A stretch of DNA of 64,000 nucleotides from Hirsutella rhossiliensis (GCF_020360975.1 NW_025408678.1:620001-684000), one strand, 5' to 3'; counted from the stretch's first letter, positions 22,901 through 35,399 are shown. Notes: generated from the letters alone by a model not told the origin. Numbers and translations are program-made.

Positions 22901-24878
22901 GTAGAGCTAGAATACGCCTACCTCCCTACGCCTCCTCTTATAGAATAAGAAGAAGATCTAGAAGCAGCTTTTTTAGTTAGTCTTTTAGTCTCGACCCCTA
23001 AGGGGGTAGGAAAGGCACCTCTCTCGAAGGATTACCCGGCTGCCTTTTATCCCTGCTTCGAGAAGTAAAGGAAGGTATAGGGCCCGATACGGATACTAAA
23101 GAAGACTAACCTCTCCCTTATTTTAATTGTTTTCCGACTTCTACCTAACGCTAATAGAAGACGGTTCCTACGGAGCGTTTATAGCAGGCCGGCTTTTTAA
23201 GCCTCTATTAGCAAGGAAGGTATATAAAAGAGACCTCCCGGACCTACTAGCAAACTAGAAGCAGCTAGAAAAACACCCTTTAAGAGACTAGTTTTTCTAG
23301 GCCTAGAGAGACTACCTAGCCTTATACGAAGAGATAGGGTCTTTCGAAGAGGTCCTTAAGGAAAAAGCAAGAGGAAAATAGGTCCTTAGCTATAAGTAGG
23401 TCTTTATCTATAAGACTAATAAACACGGCTTCCTTTAGAAGTATAAAGCCTAGCTAGTTATCTACGGGAATTAATAGGAAAAAGGGGATCTACCTACTAG
23501 GGCAACCACCCTAGCAGGGATATCTTTTCGGACCCTTATAGCTATAGCAGCAGAATTCGACCTCGAACTCGATTAGATAGATATAGTTAACGCCTTTATT
23601 AACTGCCTACTTAAGGAAGAAGAAGTTATTTATATACGACTTCCTCCTAGTTTCTAATAATTAAGAAAGGTTCTACGGCTTAGGAAAGCTCTATACGGAC
23701 TACGAAGATTACCCCTTCTTTAGTAATAGCATTTAATAGGTTCCCTCGAAGCCCTAGGCTTTAAGAAAGTCCCTTAGGAACCGTGTATAATATAGAAGGG
23801 TAAAATTACGGTCTTCTTCTACGTCGACGATATTATCTAGGCCTATCTGAAAGAGGAAGAGGCTGCTACTAGGGAGGCTATATAAGGCCTATAATAAAGG
23901 TATAAGATAACTAGGCTAGGGGAGCTAAAGTGGTTCCTAGGGATACGAATCCTTTAGAATAGGTCCTAATAGACTATCTAGCTTACCTAAGACGCTTATA
24001 TCGATAAGGTCGCTTATAAATTCCTCCTTAATTCCCTCGATAAGAAGCTTCCTTCTATGCTTATATTAGACGAAGAGCTTTTACCTAATCCGTCCTTTTA
24101 AGCTAGGGAGCAAGAGAAACACTAATATTAATAGAAGGTAGGCTCCTTGCTTTTTTTAGCTATTTCTACTAGACCGGATATCTCTTTTACGGTCTCCTAG
24201 CTAGCTAGGCATAACTAGAATCCTAGCCCTAGGTATTAAGAAGCAGTAGATAGAGCTATCCTTTATCTCTATTTAACGAGATTATATAGTCTGCGCCTAA
24301 GAGGGTAGAAAAGAAAGAAATTAGCTGCCGAAATCTTCCTTTATTCGAGCGATTCGTCCTTTACGGACAATTCCTTAGATAGAAAGAGCTTATAAGGGTA
24401 TATTATATCCCTTTTTAGAGGAACCATTGCTTAGAGAGCTTCGAAGTAAGCTACCGTTACGACTTTAAGTACGGAGGCAGAGCTACTAGCTCTTTTAGAA
24501 GCGTTAAAAGAAGCGATTTTCCTTAGCCGGCTACTAATATCTCTACGACTATAAATCCCGACCCCGTTAGCTATAGAATGCGATAACACGTAGACTATAT
24601 AGATTCTTACGGAGGAAAATAGTAAGCTATCGACCCGGCTATAGTATATCGATATCTACTAGCATTGGTTACGCTAAGAGGTCTAAAGGGGACTTATTTC
24701 CGTCCGTTAGGTTCTAATAGCATCGATAAAAGCCGACGGTCTTACGAAGCCCCTGCCGAAGTAGAAGCTAGCTGTCTTTTTATAGTAAATTAGGCTAGAA
24801 GACGTTCGAGAGAAGCTATCCTTAGAGGCCCGCCTTAAGAGTCTATAAGAGGAGCTAATAGCCCGTACGAGAAGGTAA
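19949..24878 (+). pseudogene. Copia gag-pol polyprotein, RIPed
   Basis: A frame of about 1,640 codons interrupted only by TAA/TAG. Gag ends in a knuckle-like CKKPYRLEDC (about 21,040-21,070). The protease site reads LDSSASLDIY at 21,353-21,382, where a Gly-to-Ser change has altered the D-S/T-G triad. Integrase shows VMFFIDAFLRIVF near 22,025 and RSNGELF near 22,170. Reverse transcriptase has KALYGLR (23,685-23,705) and FFYVDDI with YVDD intact at 23,820-23,831. RNase H follows (SSDSSFTDNS near 24,340-24,370) and the frame ends about 24,878. The start is placed at ATA 19,949, a probable former ATG. A Pro/Ala-rich linker lies at 20,680-20,860. Confidence 0.88.
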
Positions 24879-25152
24879 CGTCTATAGCCGAAGAAAAGGA
24901 AGAGGTTTTTCCTTTTAGAGGGCCCCCTATTTAATTAGGTTTTTCCCTTCTAAGAAGGCCCCCTTTCTTATAGGACTTTCCCCTCTTTAGGCCCCTTTTC
25001 CTTAAGTAGGTCTAAAAGAGCCTAGGGACCTAAAAGGGCCCCTGCTTTCCTCGAGTAAAGGGAGTATAGAGCTAAGAACCTCCTCTATACGCTTACTAGC
25101 CCGAAGCCTTATTAGCTATGCCCTTAAGGGGCAGGCTATAGCTAAGGGGGTG

Positions 25153-25636
25153 TGTCGCGAAGCGTGGCCTAATTTCGTAGTTCTCGGAGATATCCCTTAG
25201 CACGAGGGACTAAGGAAGCTAAAAACACCCGGTATAGAAGAAGGAAGAAGGAGCTAAAAAGAGGTATAGAAAGGAGGGTAGGGGTATAAGGGGAAGCAGA
25301 AGTAGCGATAGCTTCCTATAGAGGTAGCGAGAGATAAGACGGATAGGCCGGTAACGGCTAGAAAGGAGGGGAAAAACCAGTAAAAAGCTCGGTAGTCGAA
25401 AGGATATTAATAGCTTCTTTAAGTAGGATCTTCTTTATTAATTAAGATGCTAGACGGGTATAAAGAGGGGCGTTAGATAGAGGAAAGAAGGATAATTAAG
25501 GCAATATAATAATTACTCCCCTGCTATAATTGCTGCTCCCGTAAGAATTAAATCTCTCTGCCCTACTTATCCGACCCCTTACTTTTAATTTTACCTTCGT
25601 ATATTTTTATATACTTCTTATATCTCTCTTCGCGAG
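25153..25636 (+). repeat. Copia 3' LTR
   Basis: About 484 bp, beginning TGTCGCGAAGCG with intact TG. It has GGGAAGCAGAAG near 25,287, absent from the 5' LTR. The end CTTCGCGAGA is shared. Confidence 0.9.
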
Positions 25637-25639
25637 AAT

Positions 25640-28327
25640 ACTAACCTATAGTTATAAAGGTCTAGCTATACCTTATCTCTTACTATAAACCTATTTATTA
25701 AAGCCCTAGTCTTATTAGCGTGCTACTCTTAATCTTACGCTATATTAACTATTATAAATTAGTAATAATCTATAGTCTTTTATAGCTTTTATATAAATAT
25801 AAAGGTATAGCCCTTTAGTAATAAATTACTATATTACTTTACTATTATATCTATAGTAAAAGGAGCTAATAAAGGTAGTTCGAAGCTATATATATAAAGA
25901 AAGGGGCTATCTTAATAAAGGTATATAGTTTACTATTTAACGTAAGTTAGGCCGCGGGGAGCTACCGGTCTTAGTTTACTTAGTTATAAGCTATAATAGC
26001 CTATAAGTAAGCCTACGCTTCCTAGTTAACCCTCTTAAGCCCTCTATTAGTCTATAAGTAATATACTATACTAAGTAGCTATATAATCTAAAGTAGCTAG
26101 TATAGGTACTACTAAAAGCAGCTAGTTTAATTCTATCCCTTATTACTTATAATAAAGGCTAGCTAGCTATATAAGTAGGCTTAGTACTATAAGAAGCGCT
26201 TTATATAAGACTTTATATCTATAAATAGTATTAGCTTTAATACTATAAACTTACTAAGTCGGTCCTTAATTACTTATATATAGCGGTTACCGCCCTTTAT
26301 AAGTAGGAGGTCTATTATAAAGTCTATCTATATATATATATAGAACTAGTTAAGTACTAAAAGCTACTTAAGTAGCCCTTTAAGCTATGCCCTTTAAATC
26401 TTAGTATAGCTATAGATATTATAGTTATAAAGGAAGCAGCGTATATAGTACTATAAGAGGGGCTAGTAGAAATCCCTTATAAGGCCTATTACTATGCCTT
26501 ATTAACCTAGGTAGCCTATAATACTAAAGTTATAGACGAGCTAAACTAGCTTTTCTTAAAGCTTATTTTATTTATCTAGCTCTAATAGTCTATCCTTCTT
26601 TTTAGCTTCTATAGTATATAGCGCGCGCGGTACTTATAGTCTCCCCCGCTAACGTAAATGCCCTTATAGGTCGATATAATAGTTAGCTACTTATACCTTT
26701 AGCTTTAGCTTTAAATTAAAGCGTTAAGCGCTAGACTTAATATCGCGGCGTATACTCTTATAAGTATAGTTTAGAGATAATATCCTATCTTATAAGCGTT
26801 AAAAGACCTTATCTTAAAATACCTATGCTATATACGCCCTTAGGCCGGTCTATCCCTCCTTACTAGACTAAGGTAAAGGTATAAGAGAAAGCTTATCTAT
26901 TAGTACCGCGCCTCCTTTTACTAGGGAAGCTCTTATATAAGTCTATAGCGCCTTTTATAGGATAAGCTATAGATCCTAGGCCTCGATATCCGCTCTTATT
27001 AGCTAGTCTTAATCCTTTTAAGAAAGCGTATTTAAGACTATAAAGTCCTACCTTAGCTAGTACTTAATTAAGAAGTTAAAGTATAAAAGATACTCTACTT
27101 AGCGGGCTTACTACTTTAAGAGGTACTAGTAAGTTATAAAGTACTTAAGGTTTCTATAATCTATAAGAACCTTAAAGCTCTTATAGCTTTAGAGCTCTAC
27201 TTACTATTACTTAAAGTAGCTAATAATCGCTAGTATCTCCTTATTATAAATAGCGTAATTCTACTTTACTAAGGTTAGCTTATAAGAGTAGAACGCTACT
27301 AGTTACTTCTACTTATCTACCTCCTAAGAGAGCGTTCCTTTAAGTGCCTAGCCGCTATAGTTTACTTTAACTAACGTAGACTAATCGAAGTCTTACTAAA
27401 GTAGTACTAAGGCTTATAAAAATAGGCCCTTAAGCGTATAAAACGCTCCTTCCTATATAGGCCCTTAATAAAAAGCAGTTTACTTCCTAGTAATCTCGTT
27501 TAAGGGTATTATAATATAAGAGAAGCCCTTAATAAATATCCTATAATAGTTCGCGAACTTAAGGAAGCTTTATACGCCGTTTATATAATTAAGGCCGCTT
27601 AGTCTTAAATCGCCTAGATCTTTATAAGATCCGCTTATATACCTATGCTTATATAGATAATAAAGCCTAGGTACTTAATCCTCTTAGCCTTAAATTTATA
27701 CTTATTTAAGTCGAGGTAAAGCCTATAAAGTTAAAGGCGCTCTAGCACCTTTTATACTTTTTATATATAGTCCTTATAAGAGCCGCTTATATAAATAAGG
27801 ATATTATTTATATATATAAAGGCAAACTTATTAAGGAAGTCCTAAAGTATATTATTAATATAACGCTAAAAGGTAGTAGGTGCTCTTAAGAGGCTAAAGG
27901 GCGTTATAAGCTACTTAAATAAGCTATAGTATATATAGAACGCTATCTTCTACTTATTACCCTTTAAGATCTATACTTTATAAAACGCTTATTTTATATC
28001 TAGCTTTATAAACTACTTTACCTTTAAGAGGTTATAGAGTATATTTAAGATTAAGGGTAAATAGTAGCGGTCTAGCCTTATAATTACGTTTAGAGCCCTA
28101 TAGTTATAAAAGAACTATATCCTACCCTTTAGTTTATATATAAATAGGACTAGCGCTTTTACTTTAAAGCTACTTACTTAAATAAAACCTTTATTTAAGA
28201 GGTCCCTTAGCGTTTTTTTTAATACTAATAGCTCTATATATAATATACTATATAGTAGTCTAAATAGTATAAGTAGTTCTTACCCCTTCTTATTAGTATA
28301 AAGTACGATCTTATAGTCTACTTATTA
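25640..28327 (-). pseudogene. Gypsy element G5: reverse transcriptase, RNase H, integrase part (left half)
   Basis: Minus-strand pol. Reverse transcriptase is clear near 27,640-27,830: FAFIYINNILIY is the F-Y-x-D-D-I-L-I-Y box with both Asp read as Asn, followed by VQKVLERLQLYRLYLDLNKY (TAG read as Gln). RNase H reads at about 27,060-27,260 (NKEILAIISYFK, then LIDYRNLKYFITYQYL). Integrase remnants should lie in 25,900-26,900 but are hard to read. At 28,327 the frame stops at the LTR of G3, and its N-terminal part resumes beyond 39,231. The left end is cut by the Copia, so the G5 3' LTR is missing. Confidence 0.75.
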
Positions 28328-29033
28328 TATACTAGTCCCTTAGTATAGGGCTAGTATATTAGCCTTACTATTTACTTAGATTTAATATAGGTCTAATAGG
28401 TAATTAAATAAACTAGCTACTATATATAATTAAACGTATTATATAGACTAGCTACTATATATTATTACGCGCGTTAAATATAAACTAGCTACTAGTATTA
28501 TAAGTTAAAGTAAGAGTAGTAATAACTATTTATATTCTTCTCTACCCGCTTAAGATCTAATAGGTTCTCTATCTTCTATATATACTATAGTAAGTATAAG
28601 ACCTTACTTAGGGCTTTAACTAAGTAATATCTTAACCTTATAATTATATAATAGTAGTATAGTATATTAGCGATATTTCCTAGTATTTTCCCTAGGTAAG
28701 TATAGGTATTTCTCTATAATTTCCCTACTATATTCTTATAATAACTTCTTAAGGAAATATTAGTATAATTCTTATAGAGCTATTATTACTTAGGAAATTA
28801 TAGTATATTCCCTATATAATATATCCTTAAGGGAAATCTCTATAAAATATCTATATAATCCGCTTAGTTATTATTTCTAGGATTTCTAGGTAATTTCCTA
28901 GAGTTTACTTAGTAGCTTCTAAGTTCCTTTTTCCGCGGAGAGCCTTAAGAAGTTAAGGGTAACTTTCTTAAAGGAGGCCGATATTATTATAGGTACCTAG
29001 ATTATCGACTATAGGGTATCCTATTATAAATAC
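28328..29033 (-). repeat. G3 3' LTR
   Basis: About 706 bp, starting TATACTAGTCCCTTAG (TGTACTAG expected before RIP) and ending GGTATCCTA. It matches 38,535-39,230 with mostly transition differences. Both contain several repeats of the word ACTAGCTACTA. Confidence 0.88.
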
Positions 29034-29389
29034 CTAGGGTAAAAGAATTAACTAATATCTCTATTAGTCTCTTATAGTATTTAAGTAAGAGTCGCGCTAA
29101 TAGGGAATTATAGTAAAGTTATATAGATTTCTAAGGTTAGTATAAGGAATAACTTATATCTTATCTAAGATATAGCTTAGTACGACTAATACTAAGGGCG
29201 TAAGGCGGCTAAGCTAAGAGTAAAATACTACTAAAACTAAGGGCGCTAAGTAGCTAAGCTAGGGCAATAAATAAGTAGGGCTAGGGGCGTAGTATAGCTA
29301 AGCTAGGGAAAACTAATTATAACTAGGGGCGCTCTATAGCTAAGCTAGTAGAAAAAAGAAATTAAGACTAGGTATATAATAAGGCTAAA

Positions 29390-31250
29390 CCGGTGCCCGA
29401 CCGTCTTACGCTATAAGGGTAGGGGTAGGGCAGGGAATCTCCTCCTTAGCTTCCTCCTTTACTAGATCCTTAGGGCCTACTAGTACGTTATCTAAGGCAT
29501 CCTATATATTAAAGGCTCTATAGATAGGCATACTATAGGCGTTATTTAGGGCTAGTTCTACTAAGAGTATTATAGTTAGTCCGTCGCGAAAGGCTAGAAC
29601 CTAGTTATAGATTACTACTACTAGTGCCTATATAGTTAAGCCTAGGTTCTAGAACCTACCTAGGTATACGTCGGTAAACCTTTAGTTTAATAAGTTAAAA
29701 TAGACTATTACGTTAGCCGTATAAGGGTAGGCCGCTACTAGTATATAAAGGGGGCCGATATAAGCCGCTCTTTAATATCCTATAGCGAGCTTAGGTAAGT
29801 TGTCTAGGAGGTAAGCGGCGAAATCGAACTAATAGATAAAGCTAATAGGTACTTTAGTAAGGGCGGCGTACTAGCTAAGCGAGAGGTTAGCGTCGGCCTC
29901 CTTATAAATAGTAGCGAATAAACTTACTTAAATTACGGCCGCGTTTAAGGCTCTATAGACTAGCGCTTTTAACCTAAAGTAAACGATACTTATATAGCCG
30001 TCTATATCGGCTAGGTTATCGTAGTATACTATAAAAGGTATAATAGGGAATAGTCTAGGTTTTTTATAGCTTAGAACCTAGAAGGGGTTAAGCTTTTATT
30101 AGACTAGTATCGGGGCTTATTCCTTAGTAAATAGGTTAGCCTATTTAAAGGGAGTAAAGGGTAGGGCCGCGGCGGCGGTAAGTAAGCGTCTTATAAACGA
30201 GTTCCTTAATAGCTCGTTAAAGGTAAGGTCTACTATACTAGATCCTCTAGATTTAGCCGGGGTACGCTTAAGGCTCTCCTTAAACTTATAGGTTCCTAGT
30301 ATATTAATAGCCTTACGCTCTTTTATAGTAGCGGCCTTAAATATCTTTAGATAGGTAAGGAGGCACTTAGCGCTAGTAATAGTAGCGATAATCTTAAGTA
30401 TCTTAGCGTCTATAAAGGCGGCCTATCTAAATAGGAGCTTATTAATAACGTTAGCTAAGATAGTAGCGATCTACGTAGTTCTAAGGGCGCTAGTTATTAT
30501 CTTAGTTTTATTAAAGAAGATAGCCCTATTTAGGTCGCGTAGTAATAAATAAAGAAGCTTATCCTTATTAAACGATAGGGTAAACTACTTATAGGCGTTA
30601 TAAGGGGTGCTAGGGGTTTTTCCTATAATACCTAAAACTAATAGTAGTAAGTCGCTAAACGAATTACTAAAGCTTAATAGCGATAGGGTATAGTCGTTAA
30701 AGTAAACGTATAAAGGAGTACTAAGATTATAGTAATAGGAAGCGCTAACTTACTATAGTTAGATAGTTAACGTTATATTCCTATTAGTTTAAGTAGTTAT
30801 AGGAGTTATAATAGTATTATAATAAGCGGTAACGCTATAAGGTATAAAGAAATATAGCTAGTTATAGTCGCGTAGGTTATAGGCTTTAAATAAAAGAAAA
30901 GATAAAAGGGTATAGTATATACTATTTTCTACTAAGCTTATATTAAGATCGTATCCTTTTTTAGTAAGAAGGTCGCGGTAGTTAGTATATATACTATAAT
31001 TATCTTATTTTTACTTAATAAAAGTAGCTATATTAAACTTAAGGTTATAAAGGAGTTTTACTTTATTCCTATATAATTAGACTACTTAGCGGAATCCCTT
31101 AAAGCTTAGGTACGGTAGTTAGCGGTAGATTTAGTCGGAGAAATACTAGCGAAATACTAGGTCCTTACTATAATACTTATAGCCTTAGATAGCGGGAACC
31201 TTAAATATAAGTATAAGAAGGGCGCGGTTTAGTATAAAAAGGGAGCGTAA
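29390..31250 (-). pseudogene. G3 additional ORF (about 600 codons), function unknown
   Basis: Between the integrase/chromodomain end and the 3' LTR, one minus-strand frame stays open for about 620 codons, with TAA/TAG only at a density normal for Gln and Trp codons. Readable segments include TLSFNKDKLLYLLLRDLNRA (about 30,530-30,590), AAFIDAKILKIIATITSAKC and KAATIKERKAINILGTYKFK (about 30,270-30,420). The end is acidic and Pro-containing (KDLVKEEAKEEIPCPTPT near 29,430-29,480). Other frames across it are much more broken. No protein family is recognised and no clear membrane segments are seen. It could be an accessory gene carried by this lineage or a captured host gene. The start is uncertain. 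Confidence 0.6.
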
Positions 31251-32973
31251 AAGGATAGGGAAATTAAGTTCTTAAAATAAAAATAAATATAGGTACTAAA
31301 ATATAATATTAGATTATCGTTCGCCGCGGGCGGCCTATTAATACTTATTAGCTAGTTAACCTATCCTTAGACTTTTAAGAGAATAAATAGTAATAGCGCG
31401 TACTATATACTATTATTTCTCCCTTAGCTATAATAGCTTATACCCTTATATAGTACGCGCGTAAAGCTTCTAAGTATAGGTAATATAACCTTATAACGCT
31501 CCTTACTATATATTAAATTCTTTAATAAGGTCTTTAGCGATAATATCCTTAGCGGCTACCTAGGAATTATAGCTACTTAGCTAGCTTTTCTAGCTAACGA
31601 GGTATTTTATATAAGTAGTCCCTTAGCTATATTTATAAGTTCTAAAGTTAAGGATTCTTTTAACTTCTTAGTAGTTAATATTACGTTCTAGGCTAGGTTA
31701 GGCGTTTAGTCGTTTAGCTAGCTATAGCTATATAATAGAAATAATATTATAGATATTTAGGGATCTAGCTAGGTTAAGGCGGTAGGCTAGATAGCCGATC
31801 CGTTTAAGGACTTCGAACGGTCTTATATAGCGTTCCTTTAACTTCGCTACCTATCTATTAGCTATACTATATCCTTTTCCTAGCTAGAGCTATACTTAAT
31901 CTCTAGGCTTAAACTCTAGCGCTTAGTACTTTACGTTATACTACCTTTTTATTCCCGCCTAAGCTAGAGTAATTAAGATCCTAGCTTAATCTTAGAGTAT
32001 CTCCCTATCTATTTATAAGGGGCCTTCCTTAAGGTATCGCTTACTATTATTTATTTATATCTTAGTTAGTAGCTCGCTTAAAGAGGTATTAGTTACTAAG
32101 GAGTAAGAGTTCTTAAGGGTAAATTAAAGTAATAGTAATATATCGACCTATTAATAAGATAGGAAGTTAGTTATAAAGAACTAAAGTATAGTTTTAACTA
32201 CTTAGTTATATCGTTTTAATAAGCCGTTAGTCTAAGGATACTAAGCTATAAATACTAATAACTTAGACTTATACGCTATTTATAGTCCTTTTTAAAACGC
32301 TAAACGGAACTTAGGGTCTTAGTTAGAAATAATCTAGGCGGGAATCCCTTAGTTATAGTATATTAGCTTAGTAAATAATACCTTAGCTTAATCCTCCGCG
32401 GTAAACTAATTATAGCTTAAGATAAGAAGCCTTATTTTTAAGAACTTATTAGTTACTATTAGTAGTATATTATAGTAGACCTTAATAGGTAGTATCTATA
32501 AAGTTTAGTTTATAAGGACGTTTAAGAGCTTTATTACGAAATCTATAGTAATTATATAGAAAGGTAAGGCTAGGGAAGTAATTAAAACTAACTCGCTAAA
32601 GGCCTTTAACTAGTTAGTTTAGTTCCTATAATAGGCGTTATACTTATTAATAAAGCTATCGATAAGTTTCTTAAGGCTAGTAATAGCGAATATAAAAGAT
32701 AATTCCTTTTATATCCTTCGCCGTCTAAGGTAGAATTTATATATATAGTTATCGGCGATAATTTCCTTAGTATAGGTAGTAGGGATATAAAGCTAGTAAC
32801 GACCTTTAAACTTAATTAAGTAGAGTAACTTATTTCGCTAAATAAATAAAAGACTAACTTATAACTTATCGCTTTTAAGCTACTTTAGTATACCGGCCTA
32901 CTTAGGTTCTTCCGCGTATACTTCTTAGATCCTCTAGTATAGGCTAAGTTAAATAAAGGATTCTATAACTATA

Positions 32974-33043
32974 TATATCGCGTATACTATATACGTTAAT
33001 TAACGCTATCGCTTATATCTAATAGGCGGCTATATCTTTTTCG
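32974..33043 (+). mobile_element. SINE-like unit, partial (3' end only)
   Basis: About 70 bp (CGCGTATACTATATACG through CTTTTTCG) repeated at 33,270-33,341 as the end of the next unit. It is joined directly to the start of the full unit, so the two are head-to-tail. Confidence 0.65.
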
Positions 33044-33341
33044 TAATAGTTATAAGCTTAGGTAGAGGGGTTACCCTTCTAGGAACTTCCCGGTAACTAT
33101 ATACGTACTTCTAGCTAGCCTAGCGCGTATTACCCGAAGGCCTATAGTTTAAGTCCCGCTAGCGTAATTAAGCGCGGTTTTAGTATAGGGCCTACCTATA
33201 TAAAAATTCCCGCTATAGTCTAGGATATCTAGGTATCTTAAGACGAATTAACCCGATATCCTTAAGGGGGTATATCGTATATACTATATATATTAATTAA
33301 CGCTATCGCTTATATCTAATAGGCGGCTATATCTTTTTTCG
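33044..33341 (+). mobile_element. tRNA-derived SINE-like element, full unit
   Basis: About 298 bp. An A-box-like TAGCCTAGCGCG (33,116-33,127) and a B-box-like AGTTTAAGTCCC (33,146-33,157) have the order and spacing of an internal RNA polymerase III promoter. In the copy at 56,662-56,964 the B box still reads AGTTCGAGTCCC, so this one lost its CG to RIP-type change. The 5' head holds short hairpins (GAGGGGTTACCCTTC, GGAACTTCC). The 3' end is T-rich. It sits inside G3 pol. It is too long and diverged to be a tRNA gene. Confidence 0.65.
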
Positions 33342-33999
33342 TAATAATATATATATATTTAACCGGTGCTTTATCTTCCTAAACGCGGTCTAATTTCCTA
33401 GGTTTATATTTCCTAGGTATTATAGATAGTAGTTAAGATAGTATATTAGTAAGGATATTTATAGGTCTAGGAATATAGTAGACCTTTAAGGGAAACTAGC
33501 TAAGGTACTATAAAGTAAGTATAAGCCTATTATTTATCTTTATACTAATAGTAAATAGCGATATTTACTTTAGGATTACGCTTATAATAGTATAGTTAAT
33601 TAATATAACGACCTTTAATAGTAAGGTAAAGATAATATATAACTAGAGCTTTTAATAAGCCTAGGAAAGATAGGTAACTTTAAGTTTAGTAGGCTAGTAT
33701 CTAAGCTCTCTACTAGTTAGGCATTTACTAAGGTAAAGGATTAGCTAGATACTTATTTAAGGTAGGGTTCTTCCTAGGTTCTAGTCTACCCCTAGTACTA
33801 GGTAGAAGGCTACTACTATAAAGCCTAGCTCGCGGCTAGCGTCGATTTATAGGAATAATAGCTATTATAAGTTAAAATAGTATAGCTATATTAGTTCTAT
33901 AAGAGCGTTTATAATATCTTAGAAAGCTTATTCTTTTACTAAGGACGGTTTATACGTTACTTTAAAGGTATATCTATTCCTTACCGATCCCTTAAGTAG

Positions 34000-35300
34000 C
34001 GCTTAACTATCTCGCGCTTCCTTAAGTATTGCTAGTTTCTAAACCTAGAGTGATTTTACCCTCTAAGAGAAGTAGGCTACTAAGTACTATAGCTAGTTAA
34101 CTAGGCCGAGCTACTTTTCTAGTACTTATAAGGTATTTAAAAACTCTATATCTTATAATACCTATACTTATTCTTTAGTATTTATTAAGCTAATACTATT
34201 AACTTAAAATCCTAATAGTTTTATAGATAGGTAGCCTAGGAATAATTTCGATTTAGCTAAGGCTAGGTTATAGTCTATAAAAAGTTAGAAGATAGCTTAA
34301 AGGTAATAAATATAATCGTCTTTTATATTTAAGTATATTATAATATCGTCGATATACTAAGAAGAATACTCTATATATTCTTAAAGGATTTAGTCTATAA
34401 ATCGTTAAATATATATAAGTAAGTTCTTATATCCTATTAAGGCTACCGTTAGTTATTCTAAGCCTTTATAGCTAATTACTATAAACCTTTCCCGATACTC
34501 TTTATAGATAAGGAACTAATAAAAGAAGGACTAAGTATCTATAGCGGAAATAAAGCGTTTCCTTTATAGCTTTTAGATTATATCTCCTTAAAGCAGTATT
34601 AGGTAAGCGTCTAAGATAGCTACGCTATTAAGAGTATATAGGTCTACTACTATTCGGCCCTTTTTATTACTATATATAGTTCTCTAGACTATAAATATAA
34701 GGTAAGCGAATAAGGTTACCTCTATAGCTTATTTTATACGCCCCTTTTAGTATAGGTCCTTATAGGTTTAGTTAATTAGCGCCTTATCTTTTTAGCTAAG
34801 TAAGTAAGCCTTAAAAGCTAGTTTTTATAGGTATTAATTTTCTACTAGTAGAATATATATATAGTAGTCTAGGTAGACCTTAATAGTACCCTAGTCCTTT
34901 TATAGGGTTAGGAAGGAGGCGACTATATATTAGATTTTATCTATAAATATAGGATCTTAATTATAGATTTTAACGTCCTTTAAATTAGTTATCTCTAAGA
35001 GGCTATAGTCTTATAAAATCCCGATCTTATAGTTCGGAGTCTATCTATATATTTATAAAGGGAGTTCCCCTTTAATAAACTTAGGGATCCCTTCCTTTAA
35101 GGTTTCTTTTAATAGGTTAGTATCTTAGTATAGTTCGCTATATTTTATAGTCTTTTATATAGCTAGCTCTTTAGTTAAAGTTACCCTAGCTAGGGTTTCC
35201 CTAGCTAGGTCGATCTATAAAAACTATATTTTATTACTAAGGTCTACTAGTATACCTAAGTACTATCCTTTTTTAAATTAGATATAGCGAGTAGTAGTAT
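34000..35300 (-). pseudogene. G3 reverse transcriptase
   Basis: Minus-strand frame with a clear order of blocks: GRIVVDLYTLNSVAILDAYL (about 34,590-34,660), ISAIDTQSFFYQFLIYKEYR (34,500-34,565), and QYIDDIII with Y-I-D-D intact at 34,345-34,356, then LLGFQVNSISLINTKE (about 34,190-34,240). The pattern V-V-D-x-R-x-L-N ... Y-P-x-P ... S-F-F-Y-Q ... Y-V-D-D is that of a fungal gypsy clade whose integrase often ends in a chromodomain. Frames are broken only by RIP-type stops. Confidence 0.8.
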
Positions 35301-35399
35301 TAACCGCTATAACTAGAGATATACCTTAGATTAAGTTATAAGCTAATAATAGGTCTCTTAGAAAAAATACTAAGTTATAATCCCTTAGTATATCCTTAA

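Larger units (their letters stand above)
19327..25640 (+). mobile_element. Complete Ty1/copia retrotransposon, moderately RIPed
   Basis: A 6.3-kb plus-strand element with LTRs at about 19,329-19,802 and 25,153-25,636 and one long gag-pol frame between. The order gag, protease, integrase, reverse transcriptase, RNase H is diagnostic of Ty1/copia. A purine-rich AAGGGGGTG precedes the 3' LTR. It keeps many CpG and CpC sites and its codons are far more legible than in the gypsy copies, so it had fewer RIP cycles or arrived later. The left flank is gypsy G2 and the right flank a different gypsy element; no convincing target duplication was found. Confidence 0.9.
31560..33900 (-). pseudogene. G3 integrase with chromodomain-like C-terminus
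   Basis: Minus-strand relic. Near 31,570-31,700 the frame reads EVKRILNFRT, then GTTYIKYLV, resembling the chromodomain pattern V-x-x-I-L-x-x-R ... Y-L-V-K-W. Chromodomains of this kind target chromovirus integration to heterochromatin. Integrase core lies in 32,000-33,900, interrupted by SINE-like units at 32,974-33,341. The chromodomain call is from pattern only. Confidence 0.5.
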
